Of a DNA stretch of 64,000 nucleotides, positions 48,025 through 56,210 are shown one piece after another (positions within the stretch are counted from its first letter, which is position 1; every line of letters begins with the position of its first letter). The stretch covers positions 186,001 through 250,000 of the forward strand of contig CAVWPR010000046.1 in the NCBI GenBank assembly GCA_963756815.1, given 5' to 3'. The translations under genes were made by a program, and so were the position numbers. Below the pieces are notes generated by a model. The model had not been told where the DNA came from, did no database searches, and worked only from the letters and a program-made list of their open reading frames with translations. Source of the DNA: JAENVU01 sp963756815 (GTDB lineage: Bacteria > Actinomycetota > Acidimicrobiia > IMCC26256 > JAENVU01).

Positions 48025-48537
48025 TTGGGCATCTCCATCACGATCCTGATCCTCGCGGTGTTGTGGGCGGCGTTCTTCCTGTGGCCGTTCCTCCAGCGGC
48101 GGTTCTCCGGCCGGAACCGGGACTCCATCGGCGACTTCTCGAAGCGGGTCTCCAAGCTCGGAGGCGTCGGGATGCCGACTCGCCGGCGCCAGATGCCGGT
48201 GCTCGCGTCGCCCCGCCCGGTGGCCTTCAAGGCCGCCGGCGGTCCGCGGCCGACGACCGGGCTCCCGATGTCGCCCACCGCGCAGAAGCGCCGGCGCGAC
48301 GCGCTGATGGTCTTCGTGGCGCTCGCCCTCGCGTCGTTGCTGGCTGCGATCGTGGTCGGCGGGACCGTGCTCTGGGCGGTCCAGCTGGTGACCGACGTGC
48401 TGCTCGTCGGCTTCGTCGTCGCCCTCGTGCTGCTCGCCCGTCGGGCTCACGAGCGCAAGGCCCAGGTGCACTACCTCCCGTCGCGGGCGCCCGCCCAGTC
48501 GTCGGCCCTGGTCCTGCGCCGTACCGCTTCCTCCTAG
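48025..48537 (+). CDS. membrane protein of unknown function
   Basis: 170 residues from TTG 48025, supported by caggag 3-8 bases upstream. Three hydrophobic segments: an N-terminal one (ITILILAVLWAAFFLWPF) and a closely spaced C-terminal pair (about residues 92-140: LMVFVALALASLLAAIVVGG and VTDVLLVGFVVALVLLA). A basic cytoplasmic-looking loop lies between. The layout resembles small actinobacterial division- or envelope-associated proteins but I cannot name it. It is followed after 10 bases by the translin homologue. Confidence 0.7.
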   Translation: MGISITILILAVLWAAFFLWPFLQRRFSGRNRDSIGDFSKRVSKLGGVGMPTRRRQMPVLASPRPVAFKAAGGPRPTTGLPMSPTAQKRRRDALMVFVALALASLLAAIVVGGTVLWAVQLVTDVLLVGFVVALVLLARRAHERKAQVHYLPSRAPAQSSALVLRRTASS

Positions 48538-48547
48538 CGGAGCCGGG

Positions 48548-49195
48548 ATGGACCGCGCCGAGGAGATCGCCGCGGTCAGGGCCCAGGCGCGTGCCGTCCT
48601 CGACGCGAAGCACGCCGCCCGCGAGCTCACCCTCGGCGCCTGCCGGCAGACGATCCAGTGCTGCGCCGCTGCGATCCGCGCCGTGCAGCGCGAGGAGTTC
48701 CCGCTCGCCGAGCAGCTGATCGCGGACGCCGCCGCACACCTCGCGCGTGCCGACGCCGCCGTCGCCGCCCACCTCGACGTTCGTCACGGCGGCTATCTCC
48801 ACGACGCGAAGAAGGAGTTCGCCGAGGCGCACCTCACCCTTGCGTTCGTCCGTGGTGACGCGCTGCCGTCCGCAGCCGCGATCGGCGTCGAGTACCCCGC
48901 CTACCTCAACGGCATGGCCGAGGCGGCGAGCGAGCTCCGCCGCCACGCGCTCGACTGCCTGCGCGCCGACCGGCTGGACCGGGCCGAGGAGCTGCTCGCG
49001 GTCATGGACGAGGTCTACGCGCTGCTCGTGACGGTCGACTATCCCGACGCGGTCACCGGTGGGCTGCGTCGCACGACCGACGCGTTGCGGGCCGTCATCG
49101 AGCGCACGCGTGGCGACCTGACCAACGCGATCGTCGCCGATCGCCTGCGCGTCGCGATCGATCGCGCCACCGAGGGTGGTGGGGTCGGGCACTGA
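48548..49195 (+). CDS. translin-family protein
   Basis: 215 residues, all-helical. It resembles translin, the eukaryotic/archaeal nucleic-acid-binding ring protein. Family-like stretches are CRQTIQCCAAAIRAVQREEF, DAKKEFAEAHLTLAFVRG, YLNGMAEAASELRRHALDCL and the C-terminal VDYPDAVTGGLRRTTDALR with ERTRGDL. Bacterial members are known but uncharacterised. It is likely co-transcribed with the preceding membrane protein. An RNA- or DNA-binding role is inferred only from the family. Confidence 0.8.
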   Translation: MDRAEEIAAVRAQARAVLDAKHAARELTLGACRQTIQCCAAAIRAVQREEFPLAEQLIADAAAHLARADAAVAAHLDVRHGGYLHDAKKEFAEAHLTLAFVRGDALPSAAAIGVEYPAYLNGMAEAASELRRHALDCLRADRLDRAEELLAVMDEVYALLVTVDYPDAVTGGLRRTTDALRAVIERTRGDLTNAIVADRLRVAIDRATEGGGVGH

Positions 49196-49265
49196 CCGAC
49201 GCACGGAGCGGCCGGACCCTCTACAATCCCGGACCTTCCGGACAGGCTGGGGAGAGCGGGGACGG

Positions 49266-50561
49266 ATGCTCAAGCGAATCGTCGTGGTCGTGGTCATCGC
49301 ACTGGTCGGCGCGGGGTGCCACTACCTCGACCCCGGGCCGGGGCTCGGCCCGAACCTGGCCGTGCGGATCGCCCCGCCCGGTCCGGGCGGGACGAACGTG
49401 GTCGACGTCGCCGCACCCGACCTGCCCGACGGCACCGCCGCCGACCTCGTGGTCAGGCTCAACAGCGAGACCGGGCAGGTGATCGCGTCCGCCACCTCGC
49501 TCCCGTACCGCTTCACCTTCGACACCAGCGCCTACGGCAAGGGCCTCAAGGCGCTGTTCTTCGACGCCACGGTCGACGGCCTGCACCGCCACGGCCTCGG
49601 CGTGATCCCCAACGCGATCCGGTTCAACCAGGTGCAGGCGCTCGGGACCCACAACAGCTACCACGAGTACCCGCCGCCGCCGCTCGACACGATCCAGGCG
49701 CTGCAGTACTACGAGGACCCGCTCGACGTGCAGCTGCAGTCGCAGGGCGTCCGCCAGTTCGAGCTCGACGTCAACGTGAACAAGGCACCGGCGGGCACGT
49801 TCTCGGTCGTGCACATCCAGGGCATCGACGAGAACTCGACCTGCAAGGCGTTCCTCGACTGTCTGAACACGATCAAGACCTGGTCGACCGCGCATCCGAA
49901 GCACATGCCGATCGGCATCCAGCTCGAGCTGAAGAACGCCGACATCCCGAGCACGTCGCTCCCGTACCGCGACTGGACCCCCGCCGACCTCGACGCCCTC
50001 GACACCGCGATCCGGTCCGTGTTCCCCGAGAACCGGATGTTCACACCGGACGACCTACGGCTCGGGCACGCGACGCTGCCCGCCGCGATCGGCGACTCGG
50101 GGTGGCCGTCGGTGGACTCGATGCGCGGCCAGGTGATGTTCGTCATGGACAACAGCGGGACGTTCCGTACGTGGTACCGCACGGGCCACGACGCGCTGCA
50201 GGGTCGGGTCGTGTTCACCAACGCCGACCCGGGCGACGCCGACGCCGCGTTCATCAAGCGCAACGACCCGAAGGGCTCCTTCGCCGACATCCAGTCGCTG
50301 ATCGCTCAGGGTTACATCGTGCGGACACGCGCCGACGCCGACACGGTGGAGGCCCGCGCCAACGACACCACGTCGCGTGACGCCGCGTTCGCGAGCGGCT
50401 CCACGTGGGTGAGCAGCGACTTCGTCGTGCCCGGCCGGGCGCAGACGCTGTTCGGCTCGCCGTACGTGGTGCAGGTACCCGGTGGCACGCCGGCCCGTTG
50501 CAACCCGATCAACACCCCGACGTGGTGCACGTCGCAGATGATCGAGGCGCTCGCGGGCTGA
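49266..50561 (+). CDS. secreted PI-PLC-like (Ca2+-dependent) phosphodiesterase lipoprotein
   Basis: 431 residues with lipobox IALVGAGC after a short signal peptide. The catalytic domain resembles PI-PLC C1-type phosphodiesterases: QALGTHNSYHEYPPPP (first His), VRQFELDVNVNK (metal acid), VVHIQG (second His) and PIGIQLELKN. About 90 residues of beta-rich sequence precede it. Expected to cleave phosphodiester head groups from lipids or glycerophosphodiesters outside the cell. A promoter with TACAAT (about 49225) lies upstream. Confidence 0.85.
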   Translation: MLKRIVVVVVIALVGAGCHYLDPGPGLGPNLAVRIAPPGPGGTNVVDVAAPDLPDGTAADLVVRLNSETGQVIASATSLPYRFTFDTSAYGKGLKALFFDATVDGLHRHGLGVIPNAIRFNQVQALGTHNSYHEYPPPPLDTIQALQYYEDPLDVQLQSQGVRQFELDVNVNKAPAGTFSVVHIQGIDENSTCKAFLDCLNTIKTWSTAHPKHMPIGIQLELKNADIPSTSLPYRDWTPADLDALDTAIRSVFPENRMFTPDDLRLGHATLPAAIGDSGWPSVDSMRGQVMFVMDNSGTFRTWYRTGHDALQGRVVFTNADPGDADAAFIKRNDPKGSFADIQSLIAQGYIVRTRADADTVEARANDTTSRDAAFASGSTWVSSDFVVPGRAQTLFGSPYVVQVPGGTPARCNPINTPTWCTSQMIEALAG

Positions 50562-50635
50562 TCGACCCGACGTCGGACGCGGCGCGTGCGGCCTCCCGTC
50601 TGGAGGCCGTCGGGCGGCCCGTGGTAGCAAGCGGC

Positions 50636-51184
50636 GTGCCCGAGCAGTCCCTCGACGAGCGGCTCGCCGCGCTGGTGGGCAAGCCGGTCGGACCGTCCGG
50701 CCCCACTGCGTCGCCGGACCCGGTGAACCAGCCGATGATCCGGCACTGGGCCGCGGCCTTCGAGGACGCGAATCCCGTGTACGTCGACCCCGAGGTCGCT
50801 GCCGCATCACGCTTCGGCGAGATCGTGGCGCCGCCGCTGATGCTCCAGACGTGGTCGATGCAGACACCGAGGATCACCGGGCTGCGCGAACGCGGCGGCT
50901 CACCGGTCGAGGGCGGGGGCGCCGAGGTCCTGCGCGTCCTCGACGAGGCGGGGTACGTCGGCACGCTCGCCACCAACTCCGAGTTCGAGATCCTCCGCTA
51001 CCTGCGCCTGGGCGACACGGTCACCGCCGAGACGCTGGTCGAGTCCGTGTCCCCGGAGAAGCGGACCCGCCTCGGACCGGGACGCTTCCTCACGTGGGTC
51101 ACGACGTACCGGGACGGTACCGGCGACCCGGTCGGCACGCAGACGTTCCGCATCCTGAAGTTCAAGCCGGAGGGCCTCGGGTGA
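50636..51184 (+). CDS. MaoC-like (FAS1_DH) hydratase subunit, ChsH2-N-like
   Basis: 182 residues from GTG 50636. The hotdog N-domain of the MaoC/FAS1-dehydratase type shows PVNQPMIRHWAAAFEDANPV, FGEIVAPPLMLQTWSM, NSEFEILRYLRLGDTVTAET and a C-terminal FRILKFKP. It has the hydratase-dimer partner look rather than a full active site. With the three following overlapping genes it reproduces the parts of the M. tuberculosis ChsH1-ChsH2-Ltp2 module, where ChsH2 carries this domain fused to a DUF35 domain. Here the DUF35 part is a separate gene. Confidence 0.82.
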   Translation: MPEQSLDERLAALVGKPVGPSGPTASPDPVNQPMIRHWAAAFEDANPVYVDPEVAAASRFGEIVAPPLMLQTWSMQTPRITGLRERGGSPVEGGGAEVLRVLDEAGYVGTLATNSEFEILRYLRLGDTVTAETLVESVSPEKRTRLGPGRFLTWVTTYRDGTGDPVGTQTFRILKFKPEGLG

Positions 51185-51598
51185 GCACGGCGCTGCCGGA
51201 GCGCCTCGGCCCGACGGTCACGCCGGACACGCGGTTCTTCTGGGACGGCCTGCGCGAGCGACGGCTGCTGATCCAGCGCTGCGACGGGTGTGGCGTGCTG
51301 CGCCATCCTCCTCGCCCGATGTGCCCGCACTGCCGAACGCTCGCGTGGACGCCGGTCGAGTCCGCGGGCCGGGGCGTGGTCGTGAGCGCCGTGCAGCCGC
51401 GTCACCCGCAGTTCCCGTGGTTCGAGGACGGCTACGTGGTCGCGCCTCGTGGAGCTCGACGAGGGCATCCGTATCGTGACCAACCTCGTCGACGGTCCCG
51501 CCGACGGCGACGTGATCGGGATGCGCGTCGCGGTCCGCTTCACCGAGTTCGCCGGCGGGCTCGTCCTGCCGCTGTTCGAGCCCGAGGGCGCATCGTGA
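51181..51598 (+). CDS. DUF35/OB-fold zinc-ribbon protein, ChsH2-C-like
   Basis: About 139 residues. The zinc ribbon CDGCGVLRHPPRPMCPHC (two CxxC) is followed by an OB-fold (VVVSAVQPRHPQFPWFEDGY) interrupted by a break near 51450, after which LVELDEGIRIVTNLVDG continues to TGA 51596. GTG overlaps the preceding stop, and its own stop overlaps the next GTG. In M. tuberculosis the equivalent DUF35 domain of ChsH2 docks and activates the aldolase Ltp2. Confidence 0.85.
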
Positions 51599-52020
51599 CG
51601 CCGAGCGCGCGTTCGTTCGGGACCATCGCGGTCGGCGACGAGCTCGACCCGCTCGTGATCGACGTGACCGCGAGCGTGATCGTCGCCGGCGCGATCGCGT
51701 CGCGAGATTTCATGCCGGTGCATCACGACCGGGACTACGCGAACGCGCAGGGCGCGCCCGACATCTTCATGAACATCCTCTCGGACACCGGCTACTGCAG
51801 CCGGTTCCTCACCGACTGGGCCGGGCCCGACGCCATGGTGCGCCGGCTCGCGATCCGCCTCGGCGTGCCCGTGTTCCCGGGGCACACGCTCACGTACACC
51901 GGGAGGGTGACCGACGTCCGTCGCGACGGGGACGAGGGTGTCGTCGAGGTGGAGTTCACCGCGGTCGACGACCTCGGCGAGCACGTGTCCGGCACCGCGA
52001 CCCTGAGCCTCCCGGCGTGA
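51595..52020 (+). CDS. MaoC-family hydratase, ChsH1-like
   Basis: 141 residues, hotdog fold. The hydratase-2 catalytic motif region is ASRDFMPVHHDRDYANAQG (Asp/His pair). FMNILSDTGYCSRFLTDW and PVFPGHTLTYTGRV are typical. Predicted to hydrate an enoyl-CoA before aldol cleavage by the downstream thiolase-like enzyme. GTG is coupled to the DUF35 gene; its stop begins the next mini-ORF element. Confidence 0.88.
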   Translation: MTPSARSFGTIAVGDELDPLVIDVTASVIVAGAIASRDFMPVHHDRDYANAQGAPDIFMNILSDTGYCSRFLTDWAGPDAMVRRLAIRLGVPVFPGHTLTYTGRVTDVRRDGDEGVVEVEFTAVDDLGEHVSGTATLSLPA

Positions 52021-52172
52021 GCGACGCCGGCAGCAGCCGCGGCCGAACCGGCGTCGGCGGAGCGGGGCCCAGCGGCAGCGACACGAGCGCAGGCGACGGC
52101 GCGATCGTGGATCAGCGCATGAGGGAGTGGCGCCGTCGCGGCGTCCGCAGGGCCAAGAGCGGTATGGCGTGA
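52017..52172 (+). repeat. intergenic coupling element, copy E (51-codon mini-ORF)
   Basis: GTG 52017 overlaps the MaoC stop (GTGA), and the mini-ORF TGA at 52170 overlaps the GTG of the thiolase-like gene at 52169. GGCGTGAGC is repeated at both ends. The core ggagcggggccc (near 52060) is shared with copies A and D, but the hairpin is less clear and the spacer longer. The start-to-start distance (152) keeps the same phase (2 mod 3) as copies A (89) and D (92). Confidence 0.5.
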
Positions 52173-53332
52173 GCACGCTCTCGGGCCGGGCCGCTCTCGT
52201 CGGCATCGGTCGGACCGAGTTCTCGAAGGAGTCCGGGCGCAGCGAGCTGCAGCTCGCCTGCGAGGCGGTGTCGGCTGCGCTCGACGACGCGGGCCTGGAC
52301 CCGGCCGACGTCGACGGCCTCGTCACGTTCACGCTCGACAACAACGAGGAGATGGAGGTCGCGCGCGGCGTCGGCATCGGCGACCTCTCGCTGTTCTCCC
52401 GCATCGCGTACGGCGGCGGTGCGGCCGCGGCGACGGTGATGCAGGCCGCGATGGCCGTGGCGACCGGTGTGGCGGAGGTGGTCGTCTGCTACCGCGCGAT
52501 GAACGAGCGGTCCGGGTTGCGGTTCGGGAACTTCGGCGCCGCGATGACAGGGTTGCCGCCGTTCCTCTCCATGTACGGCCCGTACGGGTTGATGACGCCC
52601 GCGTCGTGGGTCGCGCTCCAGGCCCGGCCGTACATGCACCGGTACGGCGTGACCAACGAGGACTTCGGCGTGATCGCCGTGGTGGACCGCGCCCACGCGG
52701 CCACGAACCCGGACGCGTGGTTCTTCGAGCGCCCGATCACGATCACCGACCACCAGGCGTCGCGCTGGATCGTCGAGCCGGTGCTGCGGATGCTCGACTG
52801 CTGCCAGGAGAGCGACGGAGGTGTGGCGCTCGTCGTGACGTCGGCGGAGCGGGCACGCGACCTGCGGAACCGTCCTGCGGTGATCGCAGCGGCCGCGCAG
52901 GGTGCGGCGTACGACGCCGAGATGATGACCGCGTACTACCGCGAGGACCTCACCGGTCTGCCCGACATGGGTGTGGTCTCCGAGCGGCTGTGGCGCGACG
53001 CCGGGATCACGCCGGCCGACGTCAGCACCGCGTTCCTCTACGACCACTTCACGCCGTTCGTCTTCATGCAGCTCGAGGAGCTCGGATTCTGCGGGCGCGG
53101 GGAGGCGAAGGACTTCGCGACGGTCGAGCGACTGTCGCTCGGTGGTGCGCTGCCGATCAACACGAGCGGGGGACTGCTCGGCGAGGCCTACATCCACGGG
53201 ATGAACGGCATCGCGGAGTGCGTCCGCCAGATCCGGGGCACGAGCGTCAACCAGGTCCCCGAGGTCGAGCACGTGCTGGTGACGGCGGGCACCGGCGTGC
53301 CCACGAGCGGCCTGATCCTGCGCGCGCCCTGA
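52169..53332 (+). CDS. thiolase-like retro-aldolase, Ltp2-like
   Basis: 387 residues of the non-decarboxylating thiolase/SCP-x superfamily. ALVGIGRTEFSKESGRSELQ, AYGGGAAAATVMQAAMAVA, VVVCYRAMNERSGLRFG and the C-terminal INTSGGLLGEAYIHGMNGI are characteristic of Ltp2-type proteins, which cleave the hydroxylated steroid side-chain CoA thioester. The usual thiolase nucleophile Cys is replaced in the AYGGG loop, as in Ltp2. Its preceding genes supply the hydratase and DUF35 partner. Steroid side-chain degradation is the best inference; other branched acyl-CoAs are possible. Confidence 0.88.
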   Translation: MSTLSGRAALVGIGRTEFSKESGRSELQLACEAVSAALDDAGLDPADVDGLVTFTLDNNEEMEVARGVGIGDLSLFSRIAYGGGAAAATVMQAAMAVATGVAEVVVCYRAMNERSGLRFGNFGAAMTGLPPFLSMYGPYGLMTPASWVALQARPYMHRYGVTNEDFGVIAVVDRAHAATNPDAWFFERPITITDHQASRWIVEPVLRMLDCCQESDGGVALVVTSAERARDLRNRPAVIAAAAQGAAYDAEMMTAYYREDLTGLPDMGVVSERLWRDAGITPADVSTAFLYDHFTPFVFMQLEELGFCGRGEAKDFATVERLSLGGALPINTSGGLLGEAYIHGMNGIAECVRQIRGTSVNQVPEVEHVLVTAGTGVPTSGLILRAP

Positions 53333-53414
53333 GACCGGCGCCGGTCACCGGGTGACGTGGTCGCACCGCGGTGCTACAACCGCGCGGACCTTCCCCCGAG
53401 CACCGGAGCTCCCC

Positions 53415-54176
53415 ATGCCCGAGATCACCGCCCACGCCCCTGGAACGCCGTCCTGGGTCGACATCGGCGTCCCCGACATCGGCAAGGCCGCCGCCTTCTA
53501 CACCGGCCTCTTCGGCTGGGAGACCGAGGACATGGGCGAGGAGGCGGGGCACTACACGATGTGCAAGCTGCGCGGGAAGGCCGTCGCCGCGATCGGTCCG
53601 GCCATGAACCCCGGCCCACCTGCGTGGATGACCTACATCACCGTCGCCTCCGTGGACGAGACCGCGGAGAAGATCACCGATGCCGGCGGCACGATCGCCG
53701 CACCGCCGATGGACGTGATGGAGGCCGGCCGCATGGCGGTCGCCCAGGACCCGACCGGTGCGTTCTTCTCCATCTGGGAGGCGCGTGCGTCGATCGGCGC
53801 CGAGATCGTCAACGAGCCGGGCACGCTGTGCTGGAACGAGCTCGACACGCGTGACGTCGACACCGCGCTCGCGTTCTACGAGCAGGTCTTCGGGCTGAAG
53901 GCCGAGCGCAGTCCCATGTACAACGAGTTCCAGCTCGACGGCAAGACGGTCGGCGCCTGCATGCAGATGCCCGACATGGTGCCGGCCGAGGTGCCCGCGT
54001 ACTGGATGGCGTACTTCGCGGTCGCCGATCTCGAGGCCTCCACCGAGAAGGCCAAGTCGCTCGGCGCGAGCGCGATGGTCGAGTCGATGGAGGGCGGCGA
54101 CGCCGGCCGCTTCAGCATCCTCAGCGATCCGATGGGTGCCGTCTTCGCCATCATCCAGCTGAACAACCCGATGTGA
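53415..54176 (+). CDS. two-domain VOC (glyoxalase-like) protein
   Basis: 253 residues made of two VOC repeats, each with the FY.gLFGWE pattern: SWVDIGVPDIGKAAAFYTG (residues 14-32) and CWNELDTRDVDTALAFYEQV (residues 139-158). Members are often annotated as glyoxalase or hydroxylase CP5-like, without known activity. ATG 53415 follows a TACAAC -10-like box (about 53382). The next gene is on the opposite strand, 36 bases away. Confidence 0.9.
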   Translation: MPEITAHAPGTPSWVDIGVPDIGKAAAFYTGLFGWETEDMGEEAGHYTMCKLRGKAVAAIGPAMNPGPPAWMTYITVASVDETAEKITDAGGTIAAPPMDVMEAGRMAVAQDPTGAFFSIWEARASIGAEIVNEPGTLCWNELDTRDVDTALAFYEQVFGLKAERSPMYNEFQLDGKTVGACMQMPDMVPAEVPAYWMAYFAVADLEASTEKAKSLGASAMVESMEGGDAGRFSILSDPMGAVFAIIQLNNPM

Positions 54177-54212
54177 CGTGGCGGGCGCGGTCGCTCGCGG
54201 CCGCGCCCGTCG

Positions 54213-54527
54213 TCACGTCCCGAGCGTCTCGGAGACGACGTCGAAGTCGGTGAACTCCGGCGCGCCTTCGAAGATCTCGGCCATCGTCGCCCGAGCCGCC
54301 TCGAGACCCGCTTGGCGCCGCTCGTCGCTCTCGCGAGCCCGCGCCGATTCCTCGCTGTCGAACACGACGAGGAACGAGACCTTGCTCGGATCCTTCTGGT
54401 CGCGCAGTGCGAGCGACCGGACGAGACCCGAGCCCGGTTGCTCCGTCGCCCGCAGCTGCTCGATGACCTTCGCGAGGCCGGCGTCCTGCCCCGGCTTCAG
54501 TCGCATCGTGATGAGTTGTGCCCACAT
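54213..54527 (-). CDS. antibiotic-biosynthesis-monooxygenase (ABM)-fold protein
   Basis: 104 residues from ATG 54527, preferred over the longer frame because MWAQLITMRLKPGQDAGL is the typical ferredoxin-like ABM start. A second segment, VSFLVVFDSEESARARES, supports the fold. These small dimeric proteins include haem-degrading and quinone monooxygenases, but many are of unknown role. It sits just before the tRNA on the other strand. Confidence 0.8.
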   Translation of the reverse strand: MWAQLITMRLKPGQDAGLAKVIEQLRATEQPGSGLVRSLALRDQKDPSKVSFLVVFDSEESARARESDERRQAGLEAARATMAEIFEGAPEFTDFDVVSETLGT

Positions 54528-54640
54528 GTGCCCCGGCCCCTTCGTCGGTGTCGACTCCGCAAGGTATCGCCGGGCCGCCGCCACGCGCTCGGATCGGCTC
54601 GGGCTCGGGTCGGCCGGTTTGCTACCGTCGACGTTCCTTC

Positions 54641-54714
54641 GGGGGTGTAGCTCAGCCCGGTAGAGCGCTACGTTCGCAACGTAGAAGTCGTGGGTTCAAG
54701 TCCCATCACCTCCA
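54641..54714 (+). tRNA. tRNA-Ala (anticodon CGC)
   Basis: 74 nt fold into a full cloverleaf: acceptor GGGGGTG (54641-54647) with CACCTCC (54707-54713), D-stem GCTC/GAGC, anticodon stem CTACG/CGTAG with loop TTCGCAA (anticodon CGC at 54675-54677) and T-arm GTGGG-TTCAAGT-CCCAT. The third acceptor pair is G3-U70 (54643/54711), the universal alanine identity element. CCA is not encoded. The 3' end is part of a duplicated att-like sequence. Confidence 0.97.
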
Positions 54715-54715
54715 C
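54700..54715 (+). repeat. att-like direct repeat, left copy (tRNA-Ala 3' end)
   Basis: GTCCCATCACCTCCAC covers the end of the T-arm and the 3' acceptor of the tRNA gene and is repeated exactly at 56211-56226. Integrative elements commonly recombine at such tRNA 3' ends and leave this kind of direct repeat. Confidence 0.7.
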
Positions 54716-54742
54716 TGCTGTGATGTCTCACGACATCGTGGA

Positions 54743-54777
54743 CGCCCCGAACCCTCAACTGGGTTCGGGGCGTTTCT
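54743..54777 (+). terminator. rho-independent terminator after tRNA-Ala
   Basis: CGCCCCGAACCC (54743-54754), six-base loop, GGGTTCGGGGCG (54761-54772), then TTTCT. Twelve-base perfect stem with a U-tract. Confidence 0.93.
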
Positions 54778-54995
54778 ATGTTGGGTCGGGTGGGGCCTTT
54801 GGGTGCGCCGGTGGCCTGATAGCTGCGGTCGATGTCGATGGTGAGCGTCGCGGAGGTGTTCGCCGGTAGCGGCGTCGATGAACGCGGACGTGGAGGTCGT
54901 CGACGAGCGCGATGACGTGGGTCCGTGCGTGCGGTTCGTCCGATGCCGATGTGGTGGAGTCGCCGGCGACGCGCAGGGTGATCTTGCCGTGATGC
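54772..54995 (-). mobile_element. remnant of an IS481-like/integrase-core transposase, C-terminal end
   Basis: On the minus strand, pieces in different frames read GKITLRVAG, RLHHIGIGRT, HARTHVIALVDDLHVRV, FIDAATGE and LTIDIDRSYQATGAPKGP. In order these match the conserved C-terminal tail of actinobacterial integrase-core (rve) transposases. The catalytic DDE part is missing and the frame shifts several times, so it is a dead fragment. It abuts the 3' end of the cupin gene and lies within the att-like repeats. Confidence 0.7.
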
Positions 54996-55505
54996 GGGCG
55001 GCCTGGCGGACGGCGTGGGCGTCGTCGCGCTCGGTCGGCGGCCTCGGCCGGCGGTGAGGTCGTGGGAACCGGCAACGCGTGCGAGTTCGTCCATGGGCGG
55101 GAAGACCGGGTGCGTCGGCACGGTGTGTGTCTGCGCCGGGACGCCGAGGTCGCGGACCAGGTCGCGGAAGGTTGCGTTGTCGTGGACGAGCAGGATGCGC
55201 GCCTCGTGGTCTCCGACCACCCGGAAGGTGTGGGGGACACCGCGCGGCATCGAAACCCAGTGTCCGGCGCCGACGCGTTGGGTGTCGTCACCGCAGCGCA
55301 CCACCATCTCGCCGTCGAGGATGTACCAGGTGTCGTCGAGCGCGTCGTGCACGTGCAACGGCGCGGACGACCCGACCGGCAACGTCATCTCGAGGACGAC
55401 GGTGTCCATTCCCGGCGCGCACCGGTGCTCGAGGACCAGGAGGTCGAGGAACCACCATGCCGGTGCCTGTTCGTTCTCGGGTCCGTCAACGATCGCGGTA
55501 TCCAT
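54990..55505 (-). CDS. cupin-domain protein, 3' end damaged
   Basis: About 165 residues of single-cupin protein. Metal-site motifs: PLHVHDALDDTWYILDGEMVV split as SAPLHVHDALDDTWYILDGE (HxH and Glu) and MPRGVPHTFRVVG (second-motif His). C-terminal NATFRDLVRDLGVPAQ is typical. The frame changes near 55040 (HDLTAG to PPTERDDAHAVRQAA), after which sequence runs straight into the transposase remnant, so the natural end is uncertain. It is divergent from a MarR regulator with shared operator region. A quercetin-dioxygenase-like or sensor role is possible. Confidence 0.8.
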
Positions 55506-55540
55506 TGGTCTGCCTCGTTCCCATCGGAAGGTGGTCAGGA

Positions 55541-55574
55541 TTCCTTACTAAGAGATCGTATGGTATCCTTACTA
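55541..55574. promoter_or_regulatory. candidate MarR operator/promoter
   Basis: The 71-base gap between the divergent cupin and MarR genes is clearly more AT-rich than the rest of the window. It carries the direct repeat TCCTTACTA at 55542-55550 and 55566-55574, about two to two and a half helical turns apart. Position suggests MarR autoregulation and control of the cupin gene. Confidence 0.5.
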
Positions 55575-55576
55575 TC

Positions 55577-56045
55577 GTGTCAAGCAGATCGTCGGAGCGC
55601 GGCCCCCATGTGGGCGCGATGATGCGCCTGGCCTGGCAAGGCGTGTGGAAGCAGATCTTCTCGGGTGTCGTCGCGGCCGGGTACGAGGACGTGAACCCGG
55701 CGCACGTCGGACTCTTCCGCTATCCCGGCCTCGACGGGCAGCGACCGTCCGAGCTCGCCGACCAGCTCCAGATCACGAAGCAGTCGGTCAACGACCTGCT
55801 CGGCCATCTCGAAGCGCGCGGCTATCTCACCCGTGAGCCCGATCCCGACGACGGCCGCGCCCGCGTCGTTCGGCTCACCCCGAAGGGCCGGCGGCTCCAA
55901 GCGACGATCCACGGTCAGGCTCGAGCTGCCGAACGCCACATCGCCGAGACACTCGGCGCCGTCGCGCTATGTGCAACTCCAGCGCGCGCTCGAAGATCTC
56001 ACCCGCCTCGACGGTCCAGGCCTCCCTTCGGCTTCCAACGGCTGA
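55577..56045 (+). CDS. MarR-family transcriptional regulator
   Basis: About 155 residues from GTG 55577. The winged HTH has RPSELADQLQITKQSVNDLL (recognition helix), LGHLEARGYLTREPDPDDGR and ARVVRLTPKGRRL (wing). A break near 55968 separates it from the C-terminal dimerization helix YVQLQRALEDLTRLDG and TGA 56043. It is divergent from the cupin gene. Ligand unknown. Confidence 0.88.
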
Positions 56046-56210
56046 CGAGCAGCGGCGAAGCCGAGGACGCCGTCGCACTCGCGTCCGGACAAGGGTGTCG
56101 GGTCGGCCTTCTCGCCGGCGTTGCTCCAAGACCCACGTTCGAGCCGTGGCAACCCTCGTGACCAGCGACGATGGCCTGCAAGCGTGTCACGTTGTGTCGC
56201 TGAACGTTGC

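Noticed and set aside
54716..56210. Prophage or complete insertion sequence
   Set aside because: No integrase, phage structural gene or full transposase is present; only a transposase tail fragment and two ordinary genes.
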